Shown here piece after piece: positions 44,601 to 57,908 of a DNA stretch of 64,000 nt. The position numbers and the translations under genes are program-made. Source of the stretch: Muricea muricata (lineage: Eukaryota > Cnidaria > Anthozoa > Malacalcyonacea > Plexauridae). The stretch spans positions 1,638,501 through 1,702,500 of the forward strand of contig OY979726.1 of assembly GCA_963855995.1 (NCBI GenBank), in the 5' to 3' direction. The notes under the pieces are model-generated. The model made no database searches, had not been told where the DNA came from, and saw only the letters and a program-made list of their open reading frames with translations. The stretch's first letter is position 1, and each line of letters begins with the position of its first letter.

Positions 44601-46071
44601 TACAGTAATTCTTACCGTTGCCTTCTTTACAATGTCCCCCCTCATCCCACGTTTCACTGTTTCTTCAGCCCATAATGTCTCTGATATGATCAGGTACCAC
44701 AATCTTTCCTAAATTCCAGTATCACCTCAATCTTGTTTCTTCACCCTATCCCAGCCCGAATCTCTTTATTTCAATTCCATCCCACAAACCACTTCTATCA
44801 AATTAGACACTAAGACAGCGCGAACTCAACATGTAATGTGTGTTTCTTTAGAGTCAAGGAGCGAACAGGATTCGACTAGGTCTTTGTTCGACTTCAAAAG
44901 ATTCAAGGACCTCATGTTGACTCCAGGCGTCGGGTTTATCTATCTTGTGAAGCTTATATCGGGTTTACCGTTTGGGATATTCCAATCAATGTTCGCCTTG
45001 GTTGTCGTGAATACATTTCGCCTCACGCCGGCGCAACATGGAATGTTTATGTCCTACATTGGATCTCTTATGATTGTAAGACAATTTTCCTAATATATGG
45101 AGTGAACTAAACGGAGACGATTAAGCCTATAGTTTCCATTTTCTCGTAATTGTTGTAGCTAAGTCATTCTCGACGATGTGATATAGTCTAGATCTACCTT
45201 TTCTTATGTGGGTTGTTCTCAAATTAGTCATATTAAGTGTAGATCGGCGTGCATACTCTATCACATCGGTCACGTTGATATACATTAACGACATACACGA
45301 ATAAATGGAATTTAGGCTTTATTCCATGTGTCTTTCGCTGTTTTGGTTTTTGTTATTTTTTTCTTTTTCTGGAAAGACTGGAACAATAAGTGATATACTC
45401 CTGGTTCCTAATTCATTTCAATTAGTTGTGTTTTCCCTGTTGCCCTGAGTTCTATATCCACCACACCGGGCAAGATGAAAGATATGCCTGGCCGTAGTGG
45501 AAAACGAACCTACGACCTCTGGAATGCTGGGACTGAGAGGGCACACCCCAAACGTCATTTTATACTGAGCACATAACGATATTTTATCTTCTAGCTTGCT
45601 CAAGGTTTTGGCGTTGGCTTTATTACAAGCAGGATGAATGAAAAGAATTCCTTGGTGTTCGCTATGATATTGTGTTTGATTGCTTACATTCTGTTGGTGA
45701 GTCTTGCAGTAACCCTACAATAATAACGCCAGATTGCCGTGTCTGATGAAATTGTGTTTCCTCTGCAGATCTTCAGTTCCACAGCACTGCATCTATGCGT
45801 AATGGTCGCCCCTCTTGTCTTCGGAGGAGCTCTGTTTGGTGTGATTACCAACTCGATTTTAACGAAGCTTGTGCCGCCAGAGGACACGGGTTTCGTCCTT
45901 GGCGTATCTTTTGCAACTCACTCTCTCATAAGGACTGTAGCTCCTACCATTGGTGGTCTACTACTCAGTCGTTTTGGTTACACGTCGTTTGGTGGTCTAG
46001 GCGTCCTTGTATGTTCTGCCACGGCGTTGATTTTGTTTGCGAAACAGAATCTGCAGACCACGACGTCATAG
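41608..46071 (+). CDS. SLC22A18: MFS transporter, SLC22A18-like, 7 exons
   Basis: A 12-helix major facilitator, related to the imprinted mammalian gene SLC22A18 (ORCTL2/TSSC5), a putative organic-cation or drug/proton antiporter. Exons: 41608-41853, 42609-42852, 43395-43433, 44229-44414, 44852-45075, 45595-45696, 45769-46071. Phases agree throughout; about 447 residues against 424 in human. Diagnostic stretches are YGYLQTVFAALQLAGGTIFG with RLGD (the MFS loop 2-3 motif), LSRVPGILMHGSQGAHMVMT followed by DLTTHEERAVALGKLGF across three exons, GAGVILGPFIGGQI, and ILTKLVPPEDTGFVLGVSFA with HSLIRTVAPTIGGLL. The Ser/Lys-rich N-terminus (about 55 residues) is longer than usual and cytosolic. Exon 3 is only 39 bp. 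Introns 3 and 5 carry related SINE copies. The gene shares an upstream interval with the MIC27-like gene. Confidence 0.92.
41966..42092. repeat. Poly-C / poly-G hairpin in intron 1 of SLC22A18-like
   Basis: A C-tract with CTTAACTCGG at the left pairs with CCCGAGGTAAAG and a long G-tract at the right, about 70 bp apart. The tract length may be unstable or misassembled. Confidence 0.6.
43517..43685. mobile_element. SINE-like composite, truncated copy 1, in intron 3 of SLC22A18-like
   Basis: Shares two blocks with 45227-45425: AATCGGCGTGCATACTCTAT followed by CACATCGGTCACGTTGATA, and GTTATTTTTTTCTTTTTCTG followed by GAAAGACTG ... ATACTCCTGGTTCCT. The tRNA-like end seen in the other copy is missing here. 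Confidence 0.75.
43780..43925. mobile_element. Foldback element related to the 3509-3702 copy
   Basis: The left arm TGCTACACTGTGCAACGTTT followed by CTTGCAACTTGTCTCGCAAT is inverted at 43880-43925 (ATTGCAAGACAAGTTGCAAG ... TTACACTGTGCAAT). Similar words continue to about 44100 and reappear at 63785-63900. Confidence 0.75.
45227..45540 (-). mobile_element. SINE-like composite, fuller copy 2, in intron 5 of SLC22A18-like
   Basis: Contains both blocks of the 43517-43685 copy, then a tRNA-like head on the minus strand at 45425-45540 (CAGCATTCCAGAGGTCGTAG, then GTTCGTTTTCCACTACGG, B-box-like). This suggests a tRNA-derived SINE inserted antisense to the host gene. Confidence 0.7.
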
Positions 46072-46151
46072 TTATGGCATTTAGAATGCAATGAATATGT
46101 TCATAGAATTTTACGCGATATTTCCAGCATTAATTATCAATTTATTTATTT

Positions 46152-46157
46152 AATAAA
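46152..46157 (+). terminator. Poly(A) signal AATAAA, SLC22A18-like gene
   Basis: Canonical hexamer 81 bp after the stop codon at 46071. Confidence 0.55.
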
Positions 46158-46381
46158 TATTACCGTGATGCTAATAATTTACAATCATACCACTCAGTGC
46201 TACATTTGATTTATTTGGGGCCGACAATGAAATTTCGAAAACGATTTCCTGTAGCAAAAAATTTTAAAATTAGAACTGTCGTTGTCCTAAATTCCCTATG
46301 GGTAGTGGGTACAAGGTATTGGTATCACTTTAGACGAGCCTAGTTTATTTTTCTGAACACACAAATGTAATTCCTTTTTAA

Positions 46382-46615
46382 GGCCGATTGTATCAAAGGC
46401 GTTTAGCTTAAACGGCGGATAAGTAAAAAATGTAAAACAAGTTTGCATGTTGTATAAACAAACCAGCTAAAGTTATTTGACCTGAGAAGAACAATTATAT
46501 GAACTAAATATTTATTCTACTAAACTCATAATTTCGGTTTCGTACTAGGTGTGAAAGTGATTTTTAAATTTCTCTTATCCACCGTTTAAGCTAAACGCGT
46601 TTGATATAACCGGCC
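46382..46615. mobile_element. MITE with about 45-bp terminal inverted repeats
   Basis: The left end GGCCGATTGTATCAAAGGCG, then TTTAGCTTAAACGGCGGATAA, is inverted at the right as TTATCCACCGTTTAAGCTAA, then ACGCGTTTGATATAACCGGCC. The interior is AT-rich and non-coding. Confidence 0.82.
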
Positions 46616-47196
46616 CCTGAATGCAAATCCTGGACAACCTCTGTCAACCTTTGACTGAATTTAGGAAAACTACTTCAATTTTATTTTTTTCCCATAGGAA
46701 ATATGTACAGCGTCGCATTCAGTATGGTGCATATTATAACAATATTTCCATTATTTTGTACATGTGCTCGATAGTGTTGTTGTGCTAGCTGTGAACATGC
46801 TTACCAGTGAAAATACATTACGTGCACTGCAATATAGTACACATAAGAATGTTGCCCAGGGTATATTAGAGACAGAATGCTCACTTGAAATCTGCCATGC
46901 GGTGGATGTTTTCTCGTCTAACCAGAGTACAGTTCACATTGACTTGCTTTCGTTTGACTGGTATTGACTTGAAAACAATTCATGTAAATAAATTCCTCCT
47001 TTTCAACTATCGACTGCAAGCTCTGAGCTCTCATCAACTCTTATACAACTCTTGTTCCCGTTTAGTTGACCAGGATAGCGAGTTCAGAGCCCGAATTCTG
47101 ATGCTTGGTCAAGAACTAACATTTCTGCAGTGAATACGCCCTATCTCTAATATACTCCAGGTCAAAAAATTCATCTAACAATACACAGTCTACTCT

Positions 47197-49403
<2,207 letters not shown>

Positions 49404-50439
49404 TTAAATAATTTCAACGGTTTATATGAACTATCGAGTAACAATAGCCTCGCTGTATCAAAGTAAAAAAGTTCGAGTATTTCACAATACCGTCGTTTGC
49501 CAACATCTTTCAACTTTTGTCGTAAAAGAGCTGCAATTCCATGTGAACAATTTCATATTCTTAATTCACCTAATATTTTGTTTTCGGCACGGTTTCGTAA
49601 AAAAATGCATCAATTACCATTCAAAGAATATCTGATTAGAGAGATCGGTTTAAATCCCTCGTTAAAATAGCTTTATTTTGTTTCCAAAGTTCCCAAACAG
49701 TCAAACAAAATCTATCTGGAAAAGTCAGAAAGCTTCGTTCGTTGCTAAGGTAAAATACCCGGGTGTTAATGTCCGAGAGAAATTTATTTGAATTTAATTA
49801 TTTATTGCGTACTGGGGGGGGGGGGGCGCCGCCTTCGCATTTGCGAGGGAGCATGCCCCCGGACCCCCTAGGAAGCTTGCGGCTAAAGCGCTCGCCGGGC
49901 GAACTAAAGTCCCCCTCCCCCATTTCCTTTCATGCCAATTTTTCAAGCAGTTTGAATTCCTATAAACGGTGTTCGGCAGAATTGCCAGTGCCGGAACTGT
50001 GTTAATTTGAACAAAGAAGAAGAGTTAGACCAGAACTCAGCAGCTTCAAAACTGAAGCTCTTTAACTGAAGCTCTTTAACAGAAGCTCTCAAAGTATTTT
50101 TTAATGTACGTTCTATATGTCCCTATTTGGTTCAAAGTCATCAGTCTAGTCGAGAGATGGATAATTAGTTTGCATGGCGAGATAATGGGCCAGTTCGCCC
50201 ACATAACATACAATGTATCATTACAAATATGGCAACAAGTTTTAATTTAGTAGGCGGTTAGTTGGTATTATGAAAGGTTTACTTTATTTTCGGCAGTAAC
50301 ATTCGTTTCGATCGCCCGATATTGTTCCATAGGAAGGCCAGGCAGCCGGTTTAAATGACTTAAAATATGATTTGTAAATGCCATTGTAAATGACTTAAAA
50401 TATGATTTAAAATATCAAATTAGCTATAAAATTTGTTTT

Positions 50440-50600
50440 AGACCCATATATGTAACGTTTTCTTAAATTTTAATTCTCGATAAAATAAGTCTACCATTGT
50501 ACCCAGACTTTGAAGGTCAAGGGACAAGGTGTGCACTCCCCTGAGAAGTTGTACACCCCTACAAAATTCATACATGGTCCCTAAAACAAATTTTATAGCT
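50440..50600. repeat. Dispersed element, copy 1
   Basis: Shares TAATTCTCGAT, AAGTCTACCATTG, GTGTGCACTCCCCTGAGAAG and CTACAAAATTCATACAT with 55893-56010. No inverted ends or coding capacity seen. Confidence 0.75.
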
Positions 50601-50728
50601 AATTATAATTTGTCGTGATTTAAGAGTCTTTATTCACTTGAAACCGGCTGTCTGGGATCTAATGGCTGTTTGCGCAATAAAATACCAGTTGTGAAAGGGT
50701 AGCAATTTTATGCAGTCGAGATTCTGAA

Positions 50729-50960
50729 ACACATACTGACACAACCCTCAGGTATTGTTCCTTCCCGTAAATTTTCCTCTCATTCGGGCTGATGATACGA
50801 GTTTTTCAAGAATCCTACCGCTAAGCCAAAGTCAACATTACAATTTCTGAAGCACTTATACTGACACAACCCTCATGTATTCTTCCTTCCTGTAAATTTT
50901 CCTCTCATTCGGGCTGATGATACGAGTTTTTCAAGACTTCCTCAACAAGATCAAGTCAAC
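50729..50960. repeat. Direct tandem duplication of about 120 bp
   Basis: Two adjacent copies share CTGACACAACCCTCA, TGTAAATTTTCCTCTCATTC and GGGCTGATGATACGAGTTTT, with AAGTCAACATTACAATT at the end. Divergence is moderate. Confidence 0.8.
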
Positions 50961-53900
50961 ATTACAATTACAAGGACTCCGTTATTTGGATACAGGAAGA
51001 AATTTTGAACGGGTATTTTTTTTGGCTTTATTAAAGAATTTGCTTGGACGTATTAGAAAACTAAAATTTAAATCAAAAGATATATTCGATTCAAATAATT
51101 GGATCTAGTATTTTAGAATTAACATGATACTTAAATTTTGGGCGTTTTGCACTTCAAAGCACTTAAATTCCGGTCTCTGATATATAACATAATTAACATT
51201 TGATATTAACGGGGACATTTAAAGCTAAAGATTTCTAGCCCTCTGTGAATATTCTGGGAATTAATGTAAATAAAAAATGAAAATAACATAATGATCATAT
51301 GTTTTGACTAAAATTATATACTAATTTTGACAACAACTGTGAAGAGTTACAACGATGGGGATGATAATCATGTATTGTTTGACAAAATAAAAATCAATTG
51401 ATATGGTTTTGGCAGGTTTTGGCAACATCACGTCAATTAAAAGCATCTGTTTTGTCTGCATGGACCATTAATTGCATTGCTGAGATACGCAACCTCAAAA
51501 ATTTGAATATTTCTGCATGAGAAGGATGTTTTCGGGATCTGAAGAATTCAAGTTAATTATCATTATTATGTTGTCACTAGCTGTTCTTGTCCTTCGCAAA
51601 GGCTTTTGATTTTTTGGTTGGATAACTGGACCTTCTTATCGAATCAAAAAAGCCAAAAAACCCCTTAGTCAGGGAGGCAGAGGTAATCTTACCTACCTTC
51701 TCGAGGGACTAATCAATTTTGCTCTTAAATTGTCCGTTGGATGCCTAATATCACAATTCTGAATGTTGTTTGGCCCGATTTATCTTGTGGGCTTCGATCA
51801 ACACGTTTTTCTTCAGTTTTATTATAAAACTATTATGTGGTCAAAAATAGTAAACTTTCAAATTCGCTCATTTGAAAAATAACTTATATCATAAGAAAGC
51901 TTATAAAAAACAACATATAAGACATCATTACGGGCATCCTTGTTTTTCAAGCCGTTTTTGAGTTATTGCTGCTTCAAAATGGGAAAGTGTCCTAAAATGG
52001 CGCTAATTTCCTGGGCACTAGTCGGAAAATAAGTTTTCAAACGCTCATAACTCAACAAAAATGTGAAAAATAAAAGTAACCATAATAATGTGTTATATGT
52101 AATTTTTTATTACCTTTTTGATAACGTAAGTGGTTTTTCCTAGAAATAAATCTGAAATATCGCCTTTCTTGACAATAATATAGTTTTATAGAAAATTTCG
52201 GGAAAAACGTGTTGGCTGGAGCCCACAAGAAATTTTATCGCGTTCAACATGCAGAAATATATTTATTAGACCTAAAGGTACAATATAAACATAAAATGAA
52301 ATTGTCCCTCGGTATGATAAGTAAACATATATTTTTGTACCTCTGCCTCCCCGACTACCTCTGTGATATACACATTAAGTATACAATTTCTTTAGTAATA
52401 GTAAATAATGGTTAATTTTGATTGGTTGACTGACTAGTAAATCTGAGGCATTATTTATGCATTATTTACTGGCTGGCATTTTTTCTTTAAGGCCGCCAAT
52501 GAGAGTCGTTTTGATGTATTATACTTTTGCCAAAATTAGCAAATGAAGAAAAATTATAAACTCAAAGAATACAAACAAACTTTGATGTTAAGCTATCTAA
52601 GATATTAAATACTTCTTTCACTATTTAAAAATTACAAGTAAACTTTAGTCTTTACTTAGGGAATTTTCAGAAGTAAACTGTATTCATACAAGACGACAGT
52701 GCATTTTATGCACGTAAATTTATACACATAAACTAAAGAAATTATTTCTAAAGAATCAGTTAATCATTCGCCTCAGGCTCAGTGATTATGGTAAATATTC
52801 AATTCTCCTTCGGTGAATAATTGTTAAATATGATATATTTTTCGAAGTAGACAAAAGAGTGCTCAATACAAAAAAGAGTAGAACAAAAATAGTTTAAATT
52901 AATAATGAACACTTATTAAAATTACAAATATCGCTACTCAGAGTTTCACGCCTCATACTCGGGAAGCATGTATGAGAGAGGCCCTGTTACGGGGGTCTTA
53001 AATATACCTTATATCTATTATTAAGAGGTCATTTATACTTATACCTAAAATGGCAGACACATTTATACTCAAAAGTTACCCAGCAACTCTTGTTTTCTTT
53101 TAGTTGCGTTGTACACTATTTCACCCGTAGCAAAAGCATTTACCGGGTTGTTTTCATTCTTTGGACATCACCTGTGACACCTGTGAATTTAGAGAGTCAT
53201 TTTGCTCGAAGTTTCCAGTGTAGAAGCGAGAATGTGACAGTTTAATTGCAAGTATAATCCGAAAAGCGTGTAGCAGTAACACTTACTTTTAGCAGATTTT
53301 ATATTCTCACAAATACCGCCGTGGAACTTCAACTCTGCAAATTCAGGTTGAGGCTGTCGAGATATTAGAAGCGATCAGCATTGGTAACTATTGACCGATA
53401 AATGCTCCCAAATGCCTCAAATAGCTGACACAAAATGTCTTGTGGTCAGTTTTTGTTATACCTAAAGTATAACGCCAGTGATCATCTATACTTTATACCC
53501 AAAAGTCTATCGTTATTTATACTTTATAACTAAAACACTTTGGGTAAATATACCTTATACCTAAAACCCCTAAAAGGGCCTCTGTTGTGGGGAGGACGGC
53601 AAAATCCCAAACTTTTCGAGTGTTTGTGTTCCTAATTTTGTACGGAATGCCACCTATCAACGCCGCCCAGGATGGAATTGTCAGTCGGTCAAGGAAGTCT
53701 TTGCCATCAAACAATAATATGTACAAGTACGTACGTGTGACCTGCTGGTTTGTGAGCTTAGCTCGCTGTTAAAAACGGAGGCGATAGCTGACGTATGCCT
53801 TTCCATATTTCCGTTGTTTCAAGACCTTTTTTTATACAATTGTTTCAACAATTTTGCATTGAAATACGTCACAGTCCAAAAAATAAACGTGAACGGCAAA

Positions 53901-54479
53901 TTAAATGGGAAAATTCAAATGCCAATATAAGCACTCGCAAAAATCGCCCTCAAACGGGTTTTTGAGTCCCATCAAAAAGCAAAAAAATTGTAATAATTTT
54001 CTCACAATTATTAAACTCTCCATAAAAGGCATTGTTTGCAAAATCAACCTCTTCTCGACACAACAGCATTTTTATTGCTATACAAATGTGATCAAATTGT
54101 GTGAAAGCCAGAAAAAGCTTTTGGGTTTAGCGGTTTTGGTACATGTCCATGTCAGCTCAAAGCATAATATTTCTATCAACATCCGGTGATAAAATTCGGT
54201 GACATAAATTGTATAATACACTCTCTTGCGCCCTTCCGTGTGGGCACAGGTTCGAACGCATTTTGGGCTGGGATTATTTAACTTAAATACTTCTACGAAC
54301 ACTTGAATGTGAAACTCCTCGCCATAAAGAACAACTGCATTCCATCAAAGGCGAGTGTTAAAAGGAGCGGTCACACTTTATCGACCTGATATAAAGAAAT
54401 TTACATTCTGGATATTGCTTTTAGCAGCAAGGCGTTTATGTCAATTCATTTATAATTAAAACATTCGTGAACTATTTCT

Positions 54480-56656
54480 ATGATGAGCTCTAACGAAATG
54501 TCTCAAGCGAAAGGCAAACAAAACTACAAGCCGAGAATTTTGAAGGAAGGATTTGCCGAGAAGAAAAGTAGGGTCTTAAAGAAATGGCGAAAGCGCTATT
54601 TCAAGCTGAACGGTGAAGTGCTGTGCTTTTTCAAGAAGGAAGATCACACAAACAAGACAAGACCAATGGGTCGAATCTTTCTGGCTGACGTCCTAGCGGT
54701 GGGCAAGTATTTCTCGAAGGCGAGAAGCAGAGACCATTGCTTCAGCATCGATACGAAATCGGGCAAGAAGCACATTATGAACTGCGAATCGGCGGAAGAA
54801 AGAGACGCGTGGATCTTAATTGTAAACTTCGCCAAAGATGACTTCTTCAAGGCTGAAGAAGAGGACCCGATTCGCAGACGAAGTGTAAGATTAAACGGTG
54901 ATCTTAAACGAATTAAATTGTTTAAAGATCCCACGAAAGGAATTGGCGTGCGAATTAAAAGTGTTAACGGGTGTGTATTCGTTACAAGAATCGTCGAGGA
55001 CGGACCTGTAGCGGAAACCGGGGTGCTAAGACCAGGTATGCATATTGTTTACGGAGGTGAATAACTCGCATTAAAGGTTATTTGTTGATAACATACGTGA
55101 GGTACATTAATTAATGCGCCAAACTTATTGCTACAGTTTTAAACTTTATGGTTAATTTAATTCACACTGAATATGGCGAACAGGAATTGTAAAGCGAATG
55201 CAATATTAAGACAACTGCAAATCTGCAATCTGAGATCATCGACGGGAATGTTAGCACAAGGATTATGAAAGTAAATACGTCTTATACCATTAAAGGTTAT
55301 TGTGTAACATAAATTGCAAGGGGGGGGGGGGGAGGTAAGAGTACCAGATCTTCCAACTCTGGGGATCTGTTAAAATATAGTTAAAAGTACAGTATGTACA
55401 TGATAAATACTGCCAAATTAATTATATTAAAAAGACAGGCTAATATCAACAACACGAGCTCAATTTAAATGCAAATTGACCTCTTACATGACGTACATGC
55501 GGCCCACATCTCAAATATACCTGGTGTGATGGGAGAAGGGTGCACTTCCTCCAAAAATAGACCAGCGCCTTCCTGGAGAAATTTAGCTTTTGCCTTGGTA
55601 ATTCAACCACCCACCTATGCAAAAAGGTCACATAACATAACTTTCAATTTTAAAATAAGGATAAATTTAAACTTCTACTATTATTGTTGGCAATACATGG
55701 TGTTTTATTATAAATTATTGGCAAAAGTTTTGAAAATAGGCAATCATATTAAATAAATCATTGAGGTTTTGTCAGCATAAGGCCTGTTTTTATAGTGTGT
55801 ATATAGTTTATTACAAATTTAGGCTGATGATTTGTGGCCCAACAAGGGGGTGGGGACCAACTGCTGCACACTCCCTCACTCACAAAATATTTAGCCTTAA
55901 TTCTCGATGAAACAAGTCTACCATTGAACCCGGACTTTGAAGATCAAGGTGTGCACTCCCCTGAGAAGTTGCACACACCCTACAAAATTCATACATAATC
56001 CCTCACACCAATAGATGTACGGTGTAAATAGCACAAATCATGAGAGAAGCTCCACCAAATCATTTCCATCCCCCTCCCCACACACCCATTGCACAATGCC
56101 TATTTCTTACTGTAATACTATACGCACAGGAGACCAAATTCTCGATGTGGATGGGGTGAATGTTGGCAATATGACGATCGAACAAGTGAGCGAAGTCCTT
56201 AAAGCAGCACCAATTCTAATGACTTGCACAGTAAAACCTGCCAGCCACTTCAAGTATGCTGCCGGAGAATCAGCAGAGACAAAAAAAAGCAGTTATGCTG
56301 AAATCGACATCGATGCCCTTGCCGCTGATGCACTCGGGGCAGACCCCAATGCTAATCATGATGATGATAAAATTGAAGCAGGGTACGAAGATGACCAATC
56401 AAGCACAGGCAGCCAGAACTATGTCATTATGCCGTCAGATGATGAACTCGAGAATGACGACGACCATGTGTATGAAAATCCAGGAGGGAATGACTCAAAA
56501 TACATGGAGACCGATGATCCCGAGTATGTCATCGTCCCAACAAACGATGGTGAAAGGAGTAAAAATGCAACCAGTTTAAAAGCAGTGTCGCCACAAAAAC
56601 CAGATGTCCCAGCCGGACAAAGAAACTATCTTGAGTTGTATTTTGACGAGTCATAA
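54480..56656 (+). CDS. PH-PDZ protein with tyrosine-motif tail, 2 exons
   Basis: Exons 54480-55035 and 56130-56656, phase 1 at the junction; about 360 residues. Residues 19-122 are a PH domain: ILKEGFAEKK opens strand 1, a basic KKWRKRYFKL lies between strands 1 and 2, and the C-terminal helix has the invariant Trp (W111 in ERDAWILIV). The basic patch suits phosphoinositide binding. Residues 143-222 are a PDZ domain with the carboxylate loop KGIGVRI and DGPVAETGVLRPGDQILDVD spanning the intron. The acidic tail carries several SH2-type tyrosine motifs: YAEI, YVIM, YENP (Y-x-N, Grb2-like), YMET, YVIV and YLEL. This domain order suggests a membrane-recruited adaptor downstream of tyrosine kinases. 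I do not recognise a vertebrate orthologue with this layout. The second ATG (54483) has the better context. No signal peptide or membrane segment. Confidence 0.88.
55893..56010. repeat. Dispersed element, copy 2, in the PH-PDZ intron
   Basis: About 85% similar by eye to 50470-50590; it ends about 120 bp before the exon 2 acceptor. Confidence 0.75.
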
Positions 56657-57004
56657 TCTACTTCTAGTCATTGCTACAAAATTAGGCTTTTCTGCTAATA
56701 CAGTGGATATGTAGATACTACAAGCATTTTTAAGATATCGGGAGCCTACTGAACAAACTCATACTTTTTGTCAGACGTAACACTGGCACAAGTGGACAAC
56801 ACAGCTACGTCTAATTTTGTATTTTTTTTTGGTTGGTGGGCTTCAAACAAATGTAAAACCATAATTATTTGTCAGACTGTTTAAAAATAGCAATGGATGT
56901 GAAACTACTTTTGAAACTTTGTATATATTAAAAAAGCAATTATTCAATTTGTCATTCAGTAAATTGTGCACTTTAGCTTCTTCTTTAAAGGGAAATGGCA
57001 ACAA

Positions 57005-57485
57005 AAATTTTTATCGTCTTATTTGAAAGACTCCAAAACAATATATAGAAGTCTACTACAGAATTTTTTATCTGCCTTATTTGGTGAGATATTTTGACTC
57101 GAAATCTTTAGTTGTCCACCATCTTGGGTACTTATAGATATGCATGATACGTCACAACTGGGGCCACGCAATTTTTTTCTTACGACACAATGATTAATCT
57201 TCTCCATTAACCACACACATGGTAAGTGTTTTGGATTTCAGCACGGGCTGAAAAGGTTTTAGACAATATTTGATTGTTGGTAGGTATTTAGGAGAAGCTT
57301 TGAATGGCTTATCCCTGTTGTGACATCACCAAAACATTGTTAATGAGGTTAAAAATTATTCCAAGATGGCGGACAGTTCGATTATTCAGGTGGCAATATC
57401 TCCCAAAGTAAAACACAGATATAAAAATTTTGTAAAAGACTTCTATATATTACTTTTAGAGTCTCTTTCAAATGAGACAACTTCA
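57005..57485. mobile_element. Foldback element with about 120-bp diverged arms
   Basis: The left arm 57005-57130 (TTATTTGAAAGACTCCAAAA ... TTGTCCACCATCTTGG) corresponds, inverted, to 57363-57485 (CCAAGATGGCGGACAGTTCG ... CTCTTTCAAATGAGACAA), with many substitutions. MITE-like and non-coding. Confidence 0.72.
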
Positions 57486-57865
57486 AATGACAACCACCCA
57501 CTTGTCACAGCACTCAAATCAAGTAGCATCTTACAAAGTCAGCATTGTTTGTGATTTGTTCTTTAGAAAACCAAATTGGGTAATACCAACCAAAAATGAT
57601 CAGGCTTTGTAATTGGCCTTTGGAAACAAAAATCATCATCGTTTGTGCTTTGTTCTTTAGAAAACCAATTTGTATAGTTTATTTATTGTCCATTATTGTT
57701 ATAACCAAATACTCACAAAGCCAAGCCTTATCAGCACAAGTTTTAACAGCAAATCAATACAATTTTCCTACCACTAGAAAATATGCCACTGCAAATTGAC
57801 AAAACCCAATTGTGACATGCCAAAACATTTAGACAAGATTCAAACACACAACATTGTTATTTTGT

Positions 57866-57871
57866 TTTATT
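57866..57871 (-). terminator. Poly(A) signal AATAAA, RPL30
   Basis: TTTATT on the plus strand, 38 bp past the RPL30 stop codon. Confidence 0.6.
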
Positions 57872-57908
57872 CATTTCACCTAACATCACTTACAACCCGA
57901 AAATGACT

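Larger units (their letters stand above)
46072..47196. other. Convergent 3' interval between SLC22A18-like and ZNF474-like genes
   Basis: Holds the SLC22A18 poly(A) signal (AATAAA at 46152-46157), a MITE (46382-46615) and a decayed single unit of minisatellite B (about 46920-47080). No coding region seen. Confidence 0.55.
56657..57908. other. Convergent 3' interval between PH-PDZ and RPL30
   Basis: Holds the PH-PDZ 3' UTR and a foldback element (57005-57485). A possible RPL30 poly(A) signal lies near 57866 on the minus strand. The short ORFs here are inside the foldback arms. Confidence 0.55.
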
